Positions 19,198-26,999 of a stretch of 64,000 nucleotides of DNA are shown one piece after another. Positions within the stretch are counted from its first letter, which is position 1. The number at the start of each line of letters is the position of its first letter. Source of the DNA: Erwinia piriflorinigrans CFBP 5888 (lineage in GTDB: Bacteria > Pseudomonadota > Gammaproteobacteria > Enterobacterales > Enterobacteriaceae); NCBI RefSeq assembly GCF_001050515.1, contig NZ_CAHS01000021.1:248001-312000 (forward strand). The letters run 5' to 3'. The position numbers and the translations under genes were made by a program. The notes beneath the pieces were generated by a model, which saw only the letters and a program-made list of their open reading frames with translations, had not been told where the DNA came from and searched no databases.

Positions 19198-20534
19198 ACA
19201 TCAAGCTGGAGGCGGTCGAGCGATTCCTGCTGGCATTGCTGGTACAGGCTGAACTCATCGGTCACCGGCGCACCCAGCGCCTGTTCGAACGCGGCCTGGC
19301 TGGCATGACCGCTGCCGGCGTTATGGCGGTCATCACCAAGGTTAGACTGAAAAATCCCGGCGGCGCTGACCGGGAGAAAATCCTCATAGATAACAGGCTC
19401 TGCCACTACCGCCCCACTGGCAATCAGACTTTCCAAATCCTGTTCCGGCGCGGCGGCCACCAGGGGATTGCGCCGGTAGCGATACCAGGCGAGCTGCTGA
19501 CGGCGCAGTTCGTCGGCATCATCAGGGAAGTCGGCAAATATCGTGCGCAGATGCTGCTGATAGCTGGCGTTGTCGGCAAACTTTCGCTGCGATGCTTTGT
19601 GCAGCAGGCGATCGTACAGCTCACGCCCTTTGCGTGTCAGTGCCACGCCGCGCTGTTCAATTTCACCGAAACGGGCGCTGTGCATGCCCTGAAGCTGGTC
19701 AGTAAAATCGATCGCTTCGCTCAGCGCCTTAAAGCTGGTCTGGCGCAGCAAAATCGGGCAGCGGCGTGCGGGCGGCCCTTCAATCGTCTCTTTTGGCGTG
19801 ATGCCATGCTCGGGCATCAGCTGCTGCACGCGGTCAATATCCAGCGTGCGCGGCGTCAGATGATTAATATGCGGCCCACGGAAGCAGACCACGTCGGCAA
19901 TCAGACGATGCTGTGCCAGCAGCGCGTTATACGTCTTGAGATCGACTGAAGCCTGCCGGTGCCAGCGGAAGGTTTCCAGCGCCTGGCGCACGAAATCATC
20001 GGCTTCCTCCTCCTTCAACCCTCCCTGCTGGTGCCAAAGCGCCAGCAGTTCACGCAGACGGCGGGTGAAAATATCACGTTGCGCCAATATCTCGCTGGCC
20101 CGCTGGCGCAGAGCGGCATCGTCTATTAACTCCAGGCGCAACAATGAGGTAAATACGCGGAACGGATTGATTTGCAAAGCCCGCTCCGTCACCGGGCGAA
20201 AAGCGGTGGAGTGTACCGGCACACCGGCTGCCGACAGATCGTAATAGCCCACGGGAAACATCCCCATCACCGCGAACAGCTGGCGTAACGTGGCCAGCTC
20301 CTGTGCAGTCCCCACGCGGATAGCGCCATGGCGTTCAACGCTCAGGCGATTGACCTGCTGCGACCGGTTATCTGCCGCAGGCTGCCCGGCGCTTCCCTGC
20401 AATTCCTGCTCATTGACCGTGCGCACCAGCCGTAACAAGGTGCCATATTGAGGAACTTCTGCCTGATACATCGTCGACATCGCTTGCGAAAAGCGGTCGC
20501 GAATACGATCCGCGCTGATAAAGCCGTCACTCAT
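19194..20534 (-). CDS. ydcJ: YdcJ/HglS-type 2-oxoadipate dioxygenase-decarboxylase (DUF1338)
   Basis: This 446-residue DUF1338 protein resembles E. coli YdcJ. The family includes HglS, an Fe(II)-dependent 2-oxoadipate dioxygenase/decarboxylase giving D-2-hydroxyglutarate in lysine breakdown. Visible candidate metal residues are in GPHINHLTPRTLDID, in the N-terminal AAGVPVHSTAFRPV, and late in EPVIYEDFLPVSAAGIF. The start at 20534 (MSDGFISADRIRDRF) is preferred because AGGAGA precedes it, although the frame opens 17 codons earlier. The in vivo substrate here is inferred. Confidence 0.82.
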   Translation of the reverse strand: MSDGFISADRIRDRFSQAMSTMYQAEVPQYGTLLRLVRTVNEQELQGSAGQPAADNRSQQVNRLSVERHGAIRVGTAQELATLRQLFAVMGMFPVGYYDLSAAGVPVHSTAFRPVTERALQINPFRVFTSLLRLELIDDAALRQRASEILAQRDIFTRRLRELLALWHQQGGLKEEEADDFVRQALETFRWHRQASVDLKTYNALLAQHRLIADVVCFRGPHINHLTPRTLDIDRVQQLMPEHGITPKETIEGPPARRCPILLRQTSFKALSEAIDFTDQLQGMHSARFGEIEQRGVALTRKGRELYDRLLHKASQRKFADNASYQQHLRTIFADFPDDADELRRQQLAWYRYRRNPLVAAAPEQDLESLIASGAVVAEPVIYEDFLPVSAAGIFQSNLGDDRHNAGSGHASQAAFEQALGAPVTDEFSLYQQCQQESLDRLQLDV

Positions 20535-20702
20535 TGCTGCTCTCCTGAAAATTGCTGTCAACCTGGCCACAGGCAGAATAGCCACGCGCGTCGCGGCTAA
20601 GTGTTAGTTTCGTCACAGATTGTAGAGAGAGGTGCGGGATCTCATTGCAGGCCTCAGGTTTGGCAAGACAAAGAAATAAACCAATACCACAGTATCGGCA
20701 AG

Positions 20703-20730
20703 AAAAAAGGCGAAGTGGTAGCTTCGCCTT
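20703..20730 (-). terminator. Terminator of the small hydrophobic peptide mRNA
   Basis: A 9-bp stem AAGGCGAAG (20707-20715) and CTTCGCCTT (20722-20730) has a 6-base loop. Read on the minus strand it is followed by six T. It lies 20 bases past the stop of the 31-residue ORF. Confidence 0.8.
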
Positions 20731-20750
20731 CGTTCAGAGTCCCAGCATCC

Positions 20751-20846
20751 TTAGTGGTTGCGGGTTAGTTGCCGTAAGGCAACGATAATGTGCAGGCAAG
20801 CGAGAAAGATATTCAGCGCCAGCAGAACAGCTTCTGCGATTATCAC
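20751..20846 (-). CDS. Candidate type I toxin: 31-residue hydrophobic peptide
   Basis: A GTG-initiated ORF of 31 codons begins VIIAEAVLLALNIFLACLHI and ends with a polar, positively charged tail (R, R, H). The GTG has GGAG eight bases upstream. The size, one hydrophobic membrane-spanning helix and short charged C-terminus are those of type I toxins such as TisB, ZorO or ShoB, although I do not recognise it as a member of any of them. The predicted mRNA starts near 21040 behind a TATAAT box, has a ~194-nt leader with an 11-bp hairpin, and ends at a strong terminator. The leader carries an 18-nt site perfectly complementary to a divergent small RNA. It could also be a non-toxic small membrane protein. 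Coding status is inferred. Confidence 0.6.
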   Translation of the reverse strand: MIIAEAVLLALNIFLACLHIIVALRQLTRNH

Positions 20847-20922
20847 TCGGCACGCTCCGTGTGAGCGAGTATGCACAGCGCTGCAAGTGCCTTTCCATTT
20901 CCCCTTGCGACGATGCACCGAC

Positions 20923-20940
20923 TGCTGGAAGGTGCTTGTG
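20923..20940. repeat. 18-bp direct repeat, copy 1 (antitoxin pairing site in toxin leader)
   Basis: TGCTGGAAGGTGCTTGTG on the plus strand is identical to 21122-21139. Because the peptide mRNA is made from the minus strand, this copy is the complement of the small RNA 5' end. It sits 77-94 bases upstream of the GTG and four bases after the leader hairpin. Confidence 0.9.
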
Positions 20941-20944
20941 CCAC

Positions 20945-21020
20945 TCTTCAGGTGGAGGCAAACCGGACAGCACCACCTGTTTCCCGCCGGGAGTGAAACC
21001 TGCCCTTGCCCACCTGAAGA
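20945..21020 (-). other. Leader hairpin of the candidate toxin mRNA
   Basis: An 11-bp perfect inverted repeat, TCTTCAGGTGG (20945-20955) and CCACCTGAAGA (21010-21020), encloses 54 bases with further pairing potential. In the minus-strand transcript it forms the 5' portion of the leader. Structured leaders that hide the start and need a standby or processing site are known for tisB and zorO. Confidence 0.65.
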
Positions 21021-21046
21021 ATGACGCCCCGTTCCAACAACGCACA

Positions 21047-21075
21047 ATTATAATACCTTTCGTGATAATTCATTA
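21047..21075 (-). promoter_or_regulatory. Promoter of the candidate toxin
   Basis: On the minus strand a perfect -10 TATAAT lies at 21052-21047, giving a start near 21040. The -35 region near 21070-21075 (TAATGA) is poor. No LexA-type CTG-N10-CAG operator is seen. Confidence 0.5.
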
Positions 21076-21086
21076 CCGGTCTTATC

Positions 21087-21115
21087 TTGACCCTGCTCAC
21101 ATAACATACTAATAT
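21087..21115 (+). promoter_or_regulatory. Promoter of the divergent small RNA
   Basis: TTGACC (21087-21092), a 17-base spacer and TAATAT (21110-21115) make a strong sigma-70 promoter. The predicted start is 21121-21122, exactly where the 18-bp repeat begins. It is back to back with the toxin promoter. Confidence 0.7.
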
Positions 21116-21121
21116 CACGCT

Positions 21122-21139
21122 TGCTGGAAGGTGCTTGTG
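21122..21139. repeat. 18-bp direct repeat, copy 2 (5' end of the small RNA)
   Basis: This stretch is identical to 20923-20940, 199 bases away. It is the first 18 nt of the predicted small RNA. Confidence 0.9.
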
Positions 21140-21177
21140 ATGACATTCTCGCGGTTGTTACCCGCTACAGCGAGAAC

Positions 21178-21217
21178 AAAAAAAAGAATCTGGCTTTGCC
21201 GCCAGATTCTTTTTTTT
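21178..21217. terminator. Bidirectional terminator for the small RNA and treF
   Basis: Stem GAATCTGGC (21186-21194) and GCCAGATTC (21201-21209) with a 6-base loop is flanked by A8 and T8. It can end the plus-strand small RNA and, from the other side, treF, whose stop is 50 bases away. Confidence 0.9.
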
Positions 21218-21266
21218 CGTTGTGTCGATGGTACGGCAGAAATAGTCCAGCGCCGCACTGGTGGGA

Positions 21267-22877
21267 TTAAAGCTGTGGGTACATTTCCAGCAGGCGGCGC
21301 GTGACGCCGTTGGTCCAGCCGAAACCATCCTGTAACGGATATTCCCCGCCGCCGCCCAGCAGCGCAGCCTCTCCGCTGATATTGTACTTTTCTACCATCT
21401 TGTGGTGCTGCTGCCAGGTGCTGTTGACGGTATGCAGCCAGCGGGAGGCAATCTCCTGCGCCAGCAGCTCATCGCCGTAGCTGTGGAACCCTTTGATCGC
21501 CATCCACTGCACGGGCGCCCAACCGTTCGGGCTGTCCCACTGCTCGCCGGTGACATTCATGCTGCACAGTATGCCGCCTGGCGCTAACAGGTGGTCGCGT
21601 ACCGCTTTGGCAGTACGATTGGCCTGATCAAGGCTGGCCATGCCGACATACACCGGAGTGACGGCAGCGGCAGAGAACGTTGCCTGTTCGCCTTCGCGCC
21701 AGTTGTAGTCACGATACAGCCCCGCTGGTGCATCCCACAAATAGCGATCGACAGCCTCACGACGGCGCAACGCCAGCTGCTGGAAACGTTCGGCGGTTGC
21801 CAGCTCTCCCTTGCTGGCCGCAAGGCGGGCGATGGTGGTTTCCAGCTTGTAGAGGAACGCATTAAGGTCAACAGGCACAATGCTGGTAGTCTGAATACTT
21901 TCCAGGCGACCAGGTTCGCTTAACCAGCGCGAGGTGTAATCCCAGCCCGATGCGGCTCCGGCACGCAGATCGCGGTAAACCTCGCTCGCCGGGCGTGACG
22001 AGTGACTTGCCGTCTCCACATCCTCGCGATATGACTCGTCGCGCGGCGTGTCACGATCGTCCCAGTAGCGGTTAAGCACCGACCCATCGTTCAGCATCAC
22101 CACATGACGATATGCCTGGTTGGGTGCGAGCGTTTCCTGACCGTCCATCCAGAATGCATATTCACTTTTCAGCTGCGGCAGATAGTGTTGAGCCTCATGG
22201 ACATCGTTCTTTTCGAACAGCTCCACCATCATGGCAAATACCGGCGGCTGCGAACGGCTGAGGTAATAGGTGCGGTTACCGTTCGGAATGTGGCCATACT
22301 TATCAATCAACCACGCAAAGTTATCCGCCATGCTATGCATCAGATCGCAGCGTCCCGCAGCGGCAAAGCCGAGCATGCTGAAATAGGAGTCCCAATAATA
22401 AACTTCGCTGAAACGCCCGCCGGGCACGACATAGGGCTTCGGCAGCGGCAGCAGCGAAGAGAACTTACGATGTTCTTCCGGCTGACGAGTCAATACCGGC
22501 CATAGGCCATCGATGTGCTCTGCCATCGTATTATTGGGATCGGCAACATAGCGGCTATCATGCGCCTCGGGGAGATCGAAATTTTCCAGAACAAATTCCA
22601 GCAGGTTGAATTCCTGCTGCTCGCGCTCGAGATAATAGCGAAAAAGAATACGTTCCGGGTCCGTTTTTGGCGCACAGTCGGCAAAGGTTTTACTGTCGCT
22701 AAAAATGTGCGACATCTGCACCGCCGTAAACAGCTCCTGATAGCGGTCGGAAGGCGTGAGGATATCTGAAGCCGGCAGCCCACGGATCGTCTCCGGGTGC
22801 GGCTCGCCCGCGTTCTCAGGCCCCATTTCATAATCGTCATACCAGGCTTCAAATTCAACAGGGTTATTGTTAATCAT
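21267..22877 (-). CDS. treF: Cytoplasmic trehalase TreF
   Basis: This 536-residue GH37 trehalase hydrolyses trehalose to glucose. Both family signatures are visible: [15 protein letters not shown] (about residue 150) and [13 protein letters not shown]; the end [18 protein letters not shown] also matches E. coli TreF. There is no signal peptide, which fits TreF rather than periplasmic TreA. The start is uncertain. The ATG at 22877 has only a weak ribosome binding site. A perfect AGGAGG at 22907-22912 is followed by no in-frame ATG, GTG or TTG at normal spacing, and the frame can extend to a TTG at 22931. A TATAAT promoter lies at 22965-22970. Confidence 0.9.
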   Translation of the reverse strand: MINNNPVEFEAWYDDYEMGPENAGEPHPETIRGLPASDILTPSDRYQELFTAVQMSHIFSDSKTFADCAPKTDPERILFRYYLEREQQEFNLLEFVLENFDLPEAHDSRYVADPNNTMAEHIDGLWPVLTRQPEEHRKFSSLLPLPKPYVVPGGRFSEVYYWDSYFSMLGFAAAGRCDLMHSMADNFAWLIDKYGHIPNGNRTYYLSRSQPPVFAMMVELFEKNDVHEAQHYLPQLKSEYAFWMDGQETLAPNQAYRHVVMLNDGSVLNRYWDDRDTPRDESYREDVETASHSSRPASEVYRDLRAGAASGWDYTSRWLSEPGRLESIQTTSIVPVDLNAFLYKLETTIARLAASKGELATAERFQQLALRRREAVDRYLWDAPAGLYRDYNWREGEQATFSAAAVTPVYVGMASLDQANRTAKAVRDHLLAPGGILCSMNVTGEQWDSPNGWAPVQWMAIKGFHSYGDELLAQEIASRWLHTVNSTWQQHHKMVEKYNISGEAALLGGGGEYPLQDGFGWTNGVTRRLLEMYPQL

Positions 22878-22964
22878 CGCTTCATTTTGGTTGAAAGTGA
22901 TAAAAACCTCCTGATGCCCAGCCTGCGGCAAATTTGTCTGGTGAATAAAAAATTGACGCTACTT

Positions 22965-22992
22965 ATTATAGTCCTGTCATGTGATGACGCAA
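22965..22992 (-). promoter_or_regulatory. treF promoter
   Basis: On the minus strand TTGCGT (22992-22987), a 16-base spacer and TATAAT (22970-22965) precede treF. Confidence 0.5.
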
Positions 22993-23387
22993 CCTGCCAC
23001 AGGAATAACGCCCGGTAAGAAGATATTTTTCAGCAATAGCCAAAACCTTCATTGTTACCCTTGCATTCATTGCTGAAATATTTATTAACCCGCCTAAATA
23101 TTAAAAAATATATTTCATTCATTCGCTAATTAATATGCCAGTTAATAGCGTGAATACAGCCAGTTACCAGGATGATAACTGGCGTATGCCCGGAGAAAGA
23201 TTTTCCCGGTTGATACGGCATATTCGCCGTGCGCCTTCCCCATCCTTTCTCATAAGGAATATTTTCTGACTGTGATTTACTTCTCACTGCCGGGAAAATA
23301 CACTAGCGCGCCCCGGTCACTCTGTGAACAGGACAGAATCGCTCTACTGCGCTCAGGCAGAGGCACTTAACCTGAAAGGATGATGTA
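22993..23387. other. Gene-free divergent gap before the lysE-like gene
   Basis: About 395 bases hold no plausible gene. A hairpin CCAGTTA (around 23159) with TAACTGG (around 23175) is present. The last bases carry AAAGGATG, a ribosome binding site for the LysE-family gene. Confidence 0.5.
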
Positions 23388-24014
23388 ATGACGCTCGAAC
23401 TTTGGCTGGCTTATACCGGTGTAATTACCGCGCTGATCGCCATTCCAGGCCCCTCGGCGCTGATCAATATGACCCACGGTCTGCGCTACGGTCGTAAACA
23501 GGCGCTGGCAACCGTCGGTGGCGGCGTGCTGGCAGCCATGATACTGATGACGGCCTCAGCGCTGGGGCTGGGGGCCATTCTGGCCGCTTCAACCACCGCC
23601 TTTATGGTGCTGAAAATCGTTGGTGCCGCCTATCTGATTTGGCTGGGCATCGCCGCATGGCGCGACAACAGCGAACCTGCGCAGATTAATGCCGCTGAAC
23701 TTGAAGAAGCACCGGGAGCCATGCGCCTGTTCCGCAAGGGTTTCACGGTGGGTATCAGTAACCCAAAAGATCTGCTGTTCTTTGCCGCGCTGTTCCCGAA
23801 CTTTATTGATGCCAGCCAGCCCCATGCTTTGCAGTTTGCCACACTGGCGATCACCTGGGCCGTGCTGGATGGCGGCATTATGTTCAGCTACGCCTGCGCG
23901 GGTCGTCGCCTGTCGGGCGTCTTTTCTAACGCCCGACGGCTGCGCATCCTCAACCGTTCTACCGGCAGCCTGTTTGTCTTTGCCGGTGGCGCACTGGCCA
24001 TTTCGGCAAAATAA
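23388..24014 (+). CDS. LysE/RhtB family amino-acid exporter
   Basis: This 208-residue inner-membrane protein has about six hydrophobic segments. It carries the LysE/RhtB signature IPGPSALINMTHGLRYGRKQALATVGG at the N-terminus and a central GFTVGISNPKDLLFFAALFPNFI. Family members export homoserine, threonine, lysine or related metabolites. It abuts the convergent leuD-like gene (stops adjacent at 24014/24015). The substrate cannot be read from the sequence; association with the adjacent dehydratase genes is only suggestive. Confidence 0.85.
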   Translation: MTLELWLAYTGVITALIAIPGPSALINMTHGLRYGRKQALATVGGGVLAAMILMTASALGLGAILAASTTAFMVLKIVGAAYLIWLGIAAWRDNSEPAQINAAELEEAPGAMRLFRKGFTVGISNPKDLLFFAALFPNFIDASQPHALQFATLAITWAVLDGGIMFSYACAGRRLSGVFSNARRLRILNRSTGSLFVFAGGALAISAK

Positions 24015-24563
24015 TCACGCATTAGCCTTGATACGACCGCTGGCGCGGGCCCAGGCGAACAGCCCGCCCGCTTCCACCATGCTGGCCAACTCCCCCAGCG
24101 GGTCGGTCGCCAGCCGTTCACCGCTTTCCAGCAGCGTGATCGCCTGCTGCCCGATATCGATACTGACCCGATCGCCGGTACGTAAACGCTGGCATAACGG
24201 CTCAGCGGCAGCGACCGGCAGTAGCTCTCCGGTGGCCACACAGTTGCGGAAAAAGATACGCGCATACGACCGTGCGATAACTGCCTGCACCCCGGCGGCC
24301 CCCAATGCCATCACCGCATGCTCACGCGAAGAACCACAGCCAAAGTTTTTTCCCGCTACGATAATCGGGTAGCCCGAACGCCCGGTCTGTGGATCGACAA
24401 ACGGCAGCGCCCCTTCCGGCAGACCGCACATGGCAAGCCGTGCAAGCTGGGCATAGCCCTCCGGCGTCGAAGGATTGACCTTCAGGTATTCCGCCGACAG
24501 GATCTGGTCGGTATCAATATTGTCGCCAAGGACGTACACCGCCCCACTAATCATCGATTTCAT
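24015..24563 (-). CDS. LeuD-like small subunit of a 3-isopropylmalate-type dehydratase
   Basis: This 182-residue swivelling-domain subunit has the family hallmarks GDNIDTDQILSAEYL and GKNFGCGSSREHAVMAL. It would complete the active site of the LeuC-like partner encoded upstream. ATG at 24563 was chosen because GGAG lies before it and it follows the leuC-like stop by two bases; the open frame begins slightly earlier inside leuC. At 182 residues it is shorter than E. coli LeuD (201) and resembles the archaeal or homoaconitase-type small subunits. Since a canonical leuCD operon is expected elsewhere, this is probably a paralogous isomerase for another hydroxy-acid. Confidence 0.85.
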   Translation of the reverse strand: MKSMISGAVYVLGDNIDTDQILSAEYLKVNPSTPEGYAQLARLAMCGLPEGALPFVDPQTGRSGYPIIVAGKNFGCGSSREHAVMALGAAGVQAVIARSYARIFFRNCVATGELLPVAAAEPLCQRLRTGDRVSIDIGQQAITLLESGERLATDPLGELASMVEAGGLFAWARASGRIKANA

Positions 24564-24565
24564 TT

Positions 24566-25870
24566 TTAAACTCCGCACAGTGCGCCGGGATGGACGATCG
24601 CGCCGGTCACCGCCGCAGCGGCCACGGCATAAGGGGAAGCCAGGTAGATATTGGCGCGCTTGTGGCCCATACGTCCGACAAAGTTGCGATTGGTGGTGGA
24701 GATCACCGAGATCGGCTGATTAACGCGGCCAAAGGTATCGGCCGGGCCGCCACAGCACGCCGCACAACCGGATTCGGACGACAGCTTCACGCCCGCATCA
24801 CAGAGGATGTGGTACACCGACTGGCCGTCAATGTCAGTGCTGATTAAACCGTGAAACACCTCTTTTGTGGCGGGGACGGCGAAGGTCGGAATAACCACTT
24901 TACGCCCTTTCATAATGCGAGCAGCGGCAATAAAATCGGCCAGCTTGCCACCGGTACAGGAGCCGATATACGCCTGCGAAATCGCCACGTTCTTCAGTGT
25001 ATCGATTGCCACCACGTTATCCGGCGAGTGCGGTTTAGCCACCAGCGGCTGCATGTGAGTGACATCAATATCCAATACCTGACTGTAACAGGCGTCCGCA
25101 TCCGGTTTCACCACGCTAAACGGCATGTCGGTGCGCGTGGCAAGATAATCAAGCGTGGCCTGATTCGGCACCATAATGCCGTTTTTAGCGCCGCACTCCA
25201 CCACCATGTTGCATATGGTCATCCGTTCCTCAACCGACATCGCATCAATCACGCTGCCGCCAAATTCAATGGCCTCATAGGTTGCACCGTCCACCGTCAG
25301 CCTGCCTAGCAGAGCGAGGATCAGATCTTTTGCCTGGACAAAAACAGGCAGCAACCCGTGATAGTTAACGCGGATCGTGGCAGGGACTTTCAGCGGGATC
25401 TCTCCGATGCCCAACGCACAGGCGGCATCGGTAATACCCAGGCCAATGGCAAAGCAGCCGAATGCTCCGGCGGTGACGGTATGCGAATCCGTTCCCAGCA
25501 GGACTTCACCTGGTCGCGTGTGCCCTCCTTCCGCCAGGCCAATATGGCAAACCCCTTTATACTCTGGCGTGCCGACATCGTAGAAATATTTAATCTGCTG
25601 TTGGCGGGCGAATTCGCGCATCACGCGAATATTCTGATTAGCCTGCGGGTCAGAAGAATAGACAAAGTGATCCGGGATCATAATAAAGCGTTCTGCATCC
25701 CAGACTTTCGCCTGTTCGCCGAACTCTTTTTTAAACACGCTGGCAACTCCCGGCGTACAGGGATCGTGCGACATTAATATATCGACCTTAGCCCAAACAA
25801 TTTCACCTGGCGTAACGCAATCCCGCCCGCTGGCACGGGCAAGTATTTTCTGACTGATTGTCTGACCCAT
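24566..25870 (-). CDS. LeuC-like large subunit of an aconitase-family dehydratase
   Basis: This 434-residue aconitase-superfamily subunit has [4Fe-4S] ligand motifs GSCTGGKLADF and GCAACCGGPADTFG, the substrate stretch LLGTDSHTVTAGAFGCFAIG and the N-terminal SQKILARASGRDCVTPGEIVWAKVDILMSHD. At 434 residues it is shorter than proteobacterial LeuC (466) and nearer the LeuC2/HacA/dimethylmalate dehydratase type. It likely interconverts 2- and 3-hydroxy dicarboxylic acids; exact substrate is unknown. It forms an operon with the leuD-like gene. A LysR gene is divergent at 26009, so regulation by that protein is likely. The ribosome binding site is weak. Confidence 0.87.
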   Translation of the reverse strand: MGQTISQKILARASGRDCVTPGEIVWAKVDILMSHDPCTPGVASVFKKEFGEQAKVWDAERFIMIPDHFVYSSDPQANQNIRVMREFARQQQIKYFYDVGTPEYKGVCHIGLAEGGHTRPGEVLLGTDSHTVTAGAFGCFAIGLGITDAACALGIGEIPLKVPATIRVNYHGLLPVFVQAKDLILALLGRLTVDGATYEAIEFGGSVIDAMSVEERMTICNMVVECGAKNGIMVPNQATLDYLATRTDMPFSVVKPDADACYSQVLDIDVTHMQPLVAKPHSPDNVVAIDTLKNVAISQAYIGSCTGGKLADFIAAARIMKGRKVVIPTFAVPATKEVFHGLISTDIDGQSVYHILCDAGVKLSSESGCAACCGGPADTFGRVNQPISVISTTNRNFVGRMGHKRANIYLASPYAVAAAAVTGAIVHPGALCGV

Positions 25871-26008
25871 TAATATTATCTCTGCGTGATAAAGCGATCG
25901 TTAAGGATTAATTTATTGGTAATAACCTTACTGCTTTTCACTGCGCAACAAACGGGAAATATGCTAATATCGCCAATTGTTTCTCTCTAAAAACAATCCG
26001 GGATAATA

Positions 26009-26917
26009 ATGAGCGATTTTGAAAATCTGCACGGGATGATTATTTTTGCCAAAGTGGTAGAAACGCTCAGCTATACCGAGGCGGCAAAAGCGCTCGGGCT
26101 GGCAAAATCTTCGGTCAGTAAGGAGATCTCGGCGCTGGAAGTGCGCCTCGGGGCAAAATTGCTACAGCGCACCACCCGGCGCATTCAGGTGACGGAAGTG
26201 GGTATGACTTATTATCACTACTGCTACCGTATTCTGCATGAGGTGAAAAGCGCCGACCTGTTTATCCGCCAGTTCCATGAAGAGCCAACAGGCAGCCTGC
26301 GCGTGGTCGCCCCGGTCACCTTTGGCTGTCAGTGCATCGTCCCGGCCCTTAACCGCTTCATTGCCAACAATATTCACGTCAGTGTCGATCTCGATCTCAC
26401 CGATCGTCCGGTCAACTTTGAAGACGACCATATTGATCTCGCTATCGCCATTACCCGCGATCTTCCCGAACACCGCAACTATCGTCCGCTGATGGATATT
26501 GCCTGGGGGCTGTATGCCGCGCCGGACTACCTGATTAACCGCACGCCGGTTAGCAGCCCGGATGATTTACCGCGCCATGAATTTATTTTATTCCGTGGCC
26601 CGGCCCATACCATTTCATTGCCGTTTCGCAAAGAGAAGCAGAAAAAGGATATTGAGGTACGCAGTCGTTTTCGCGCCAATAATAGCATCGCCTTGCTCAA
26701 TTCAGCCGTGGCACAAACCGGCATTGCCTATTTACCCAGTTATATCGCCCGGGAAGCGGTGGAAAGTGGGAAAATTGTGCAGCTATTACCCGAGTGGGAA
26801 ATGGATATCTATAAATCTTATGTGCTGATGAAAAGCGACAGCTTTATTTCCCCACGGGTACGTTTATTTATTGAAGAATTACAGCGTGCGCTGGATCCAG
26901 CCACGGCGAAGCGTTAA
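26009..26917 (+). CDS. LysR-family regulator, divergent from the leuCD-like operon
   Basis: This 302-residue LysR-type regulator has an N-terminal winged helix (MIIFAKVVETLSYTEAAKALGLAKSSVSKEISALEVRLGAKLLQRTTR) and the effector domain after residue 90, with IDLAIAITRDLPEHRNYRPL. It is transcribed away from the dehydratase genes across a 138-base gap, the usual layout for a LysR regulator acting on its neighbour. It belongs by eye to the CrgA/AaeR/DsdC-like broad clade. The inducer is probably the dehydratase substrate or product (inference). Confidence 0.9.
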   Translation: MSDFENLHGMIIFAKVVETLSYTEAAKALGLAKSSVSKEISALEVRLGAKLLQRTTRRIQVTEVGMTYYHYCYRILHEVKSADLFIRQFHEEPTGSLRVVAPVTFGCQCIVPALNRFIANNIHVSVDLDLTDRPVNFEDDHIDLAIAITRDLPEHRNYRPLMDIAWGLYAAPDYLINRTPVSSPDDLPRHEFILFRGPAHTISLPFRKEKQKKDIEVRSRFRANNSIALLNSAVAQTGIAYLPSYIAREAVESGKIVQLLPEWEMDIYKSYVLMKSDSFISPRVRLFIEELQRALDPATAKR

Positions 26918-26937
26918 TTCTTTGCCTTATTCAAAAA

Positions 26938-26974
26938 TAAAACCCCGCCTTAAAATAAAAGGTCGGGGTTTTAT
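26938..26974. terminator. Bidirectional terminator after the LysR gene
   Basis: AACCCCGCCTT (26941-26951) and AAGGTCGGGGTT (26959-26970) pair with one bulge, flanked by A and T runs. It lies between convergent genes. Confidence 0.75.
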
Positions 26975-26999
26975 CAAAGCAGATTAATCCGCAGTAGGA

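Larger units (their letters stand above)
21122..21217 (+). ncRNA. Candidate antitoxin small RNA (~96 nt)
   Basis: The predicted RNA starts at 21122 with TGCTGGAAGGTGCTTGTG, which is perfectly complementary to the leader of the divergent peptide mRNA. It is followed by a stem-loop with arms TTCTCGC (around 21146) and GCGAGAA (around 21170), then an A8 run and a 9-bp terminator hairpin GAATCTGGC/GCCAGATTC with T8. The layout (5' pairing region, one internal hairpin, terminator, divergent from the target) is that of IstR-1, OhsC and OrzO antitoxin RNAs. No sequence match to those is claimed. Expression is inferred from the promoter and terminator. Confidence 0.6.

Noticed and set aside
21040-21120. 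LexA box at the candidate toxin promoter
   Set aside because: tisB has one, so I looked for CTG-N10-CAG, but no such site is present between the two divergent promoters.
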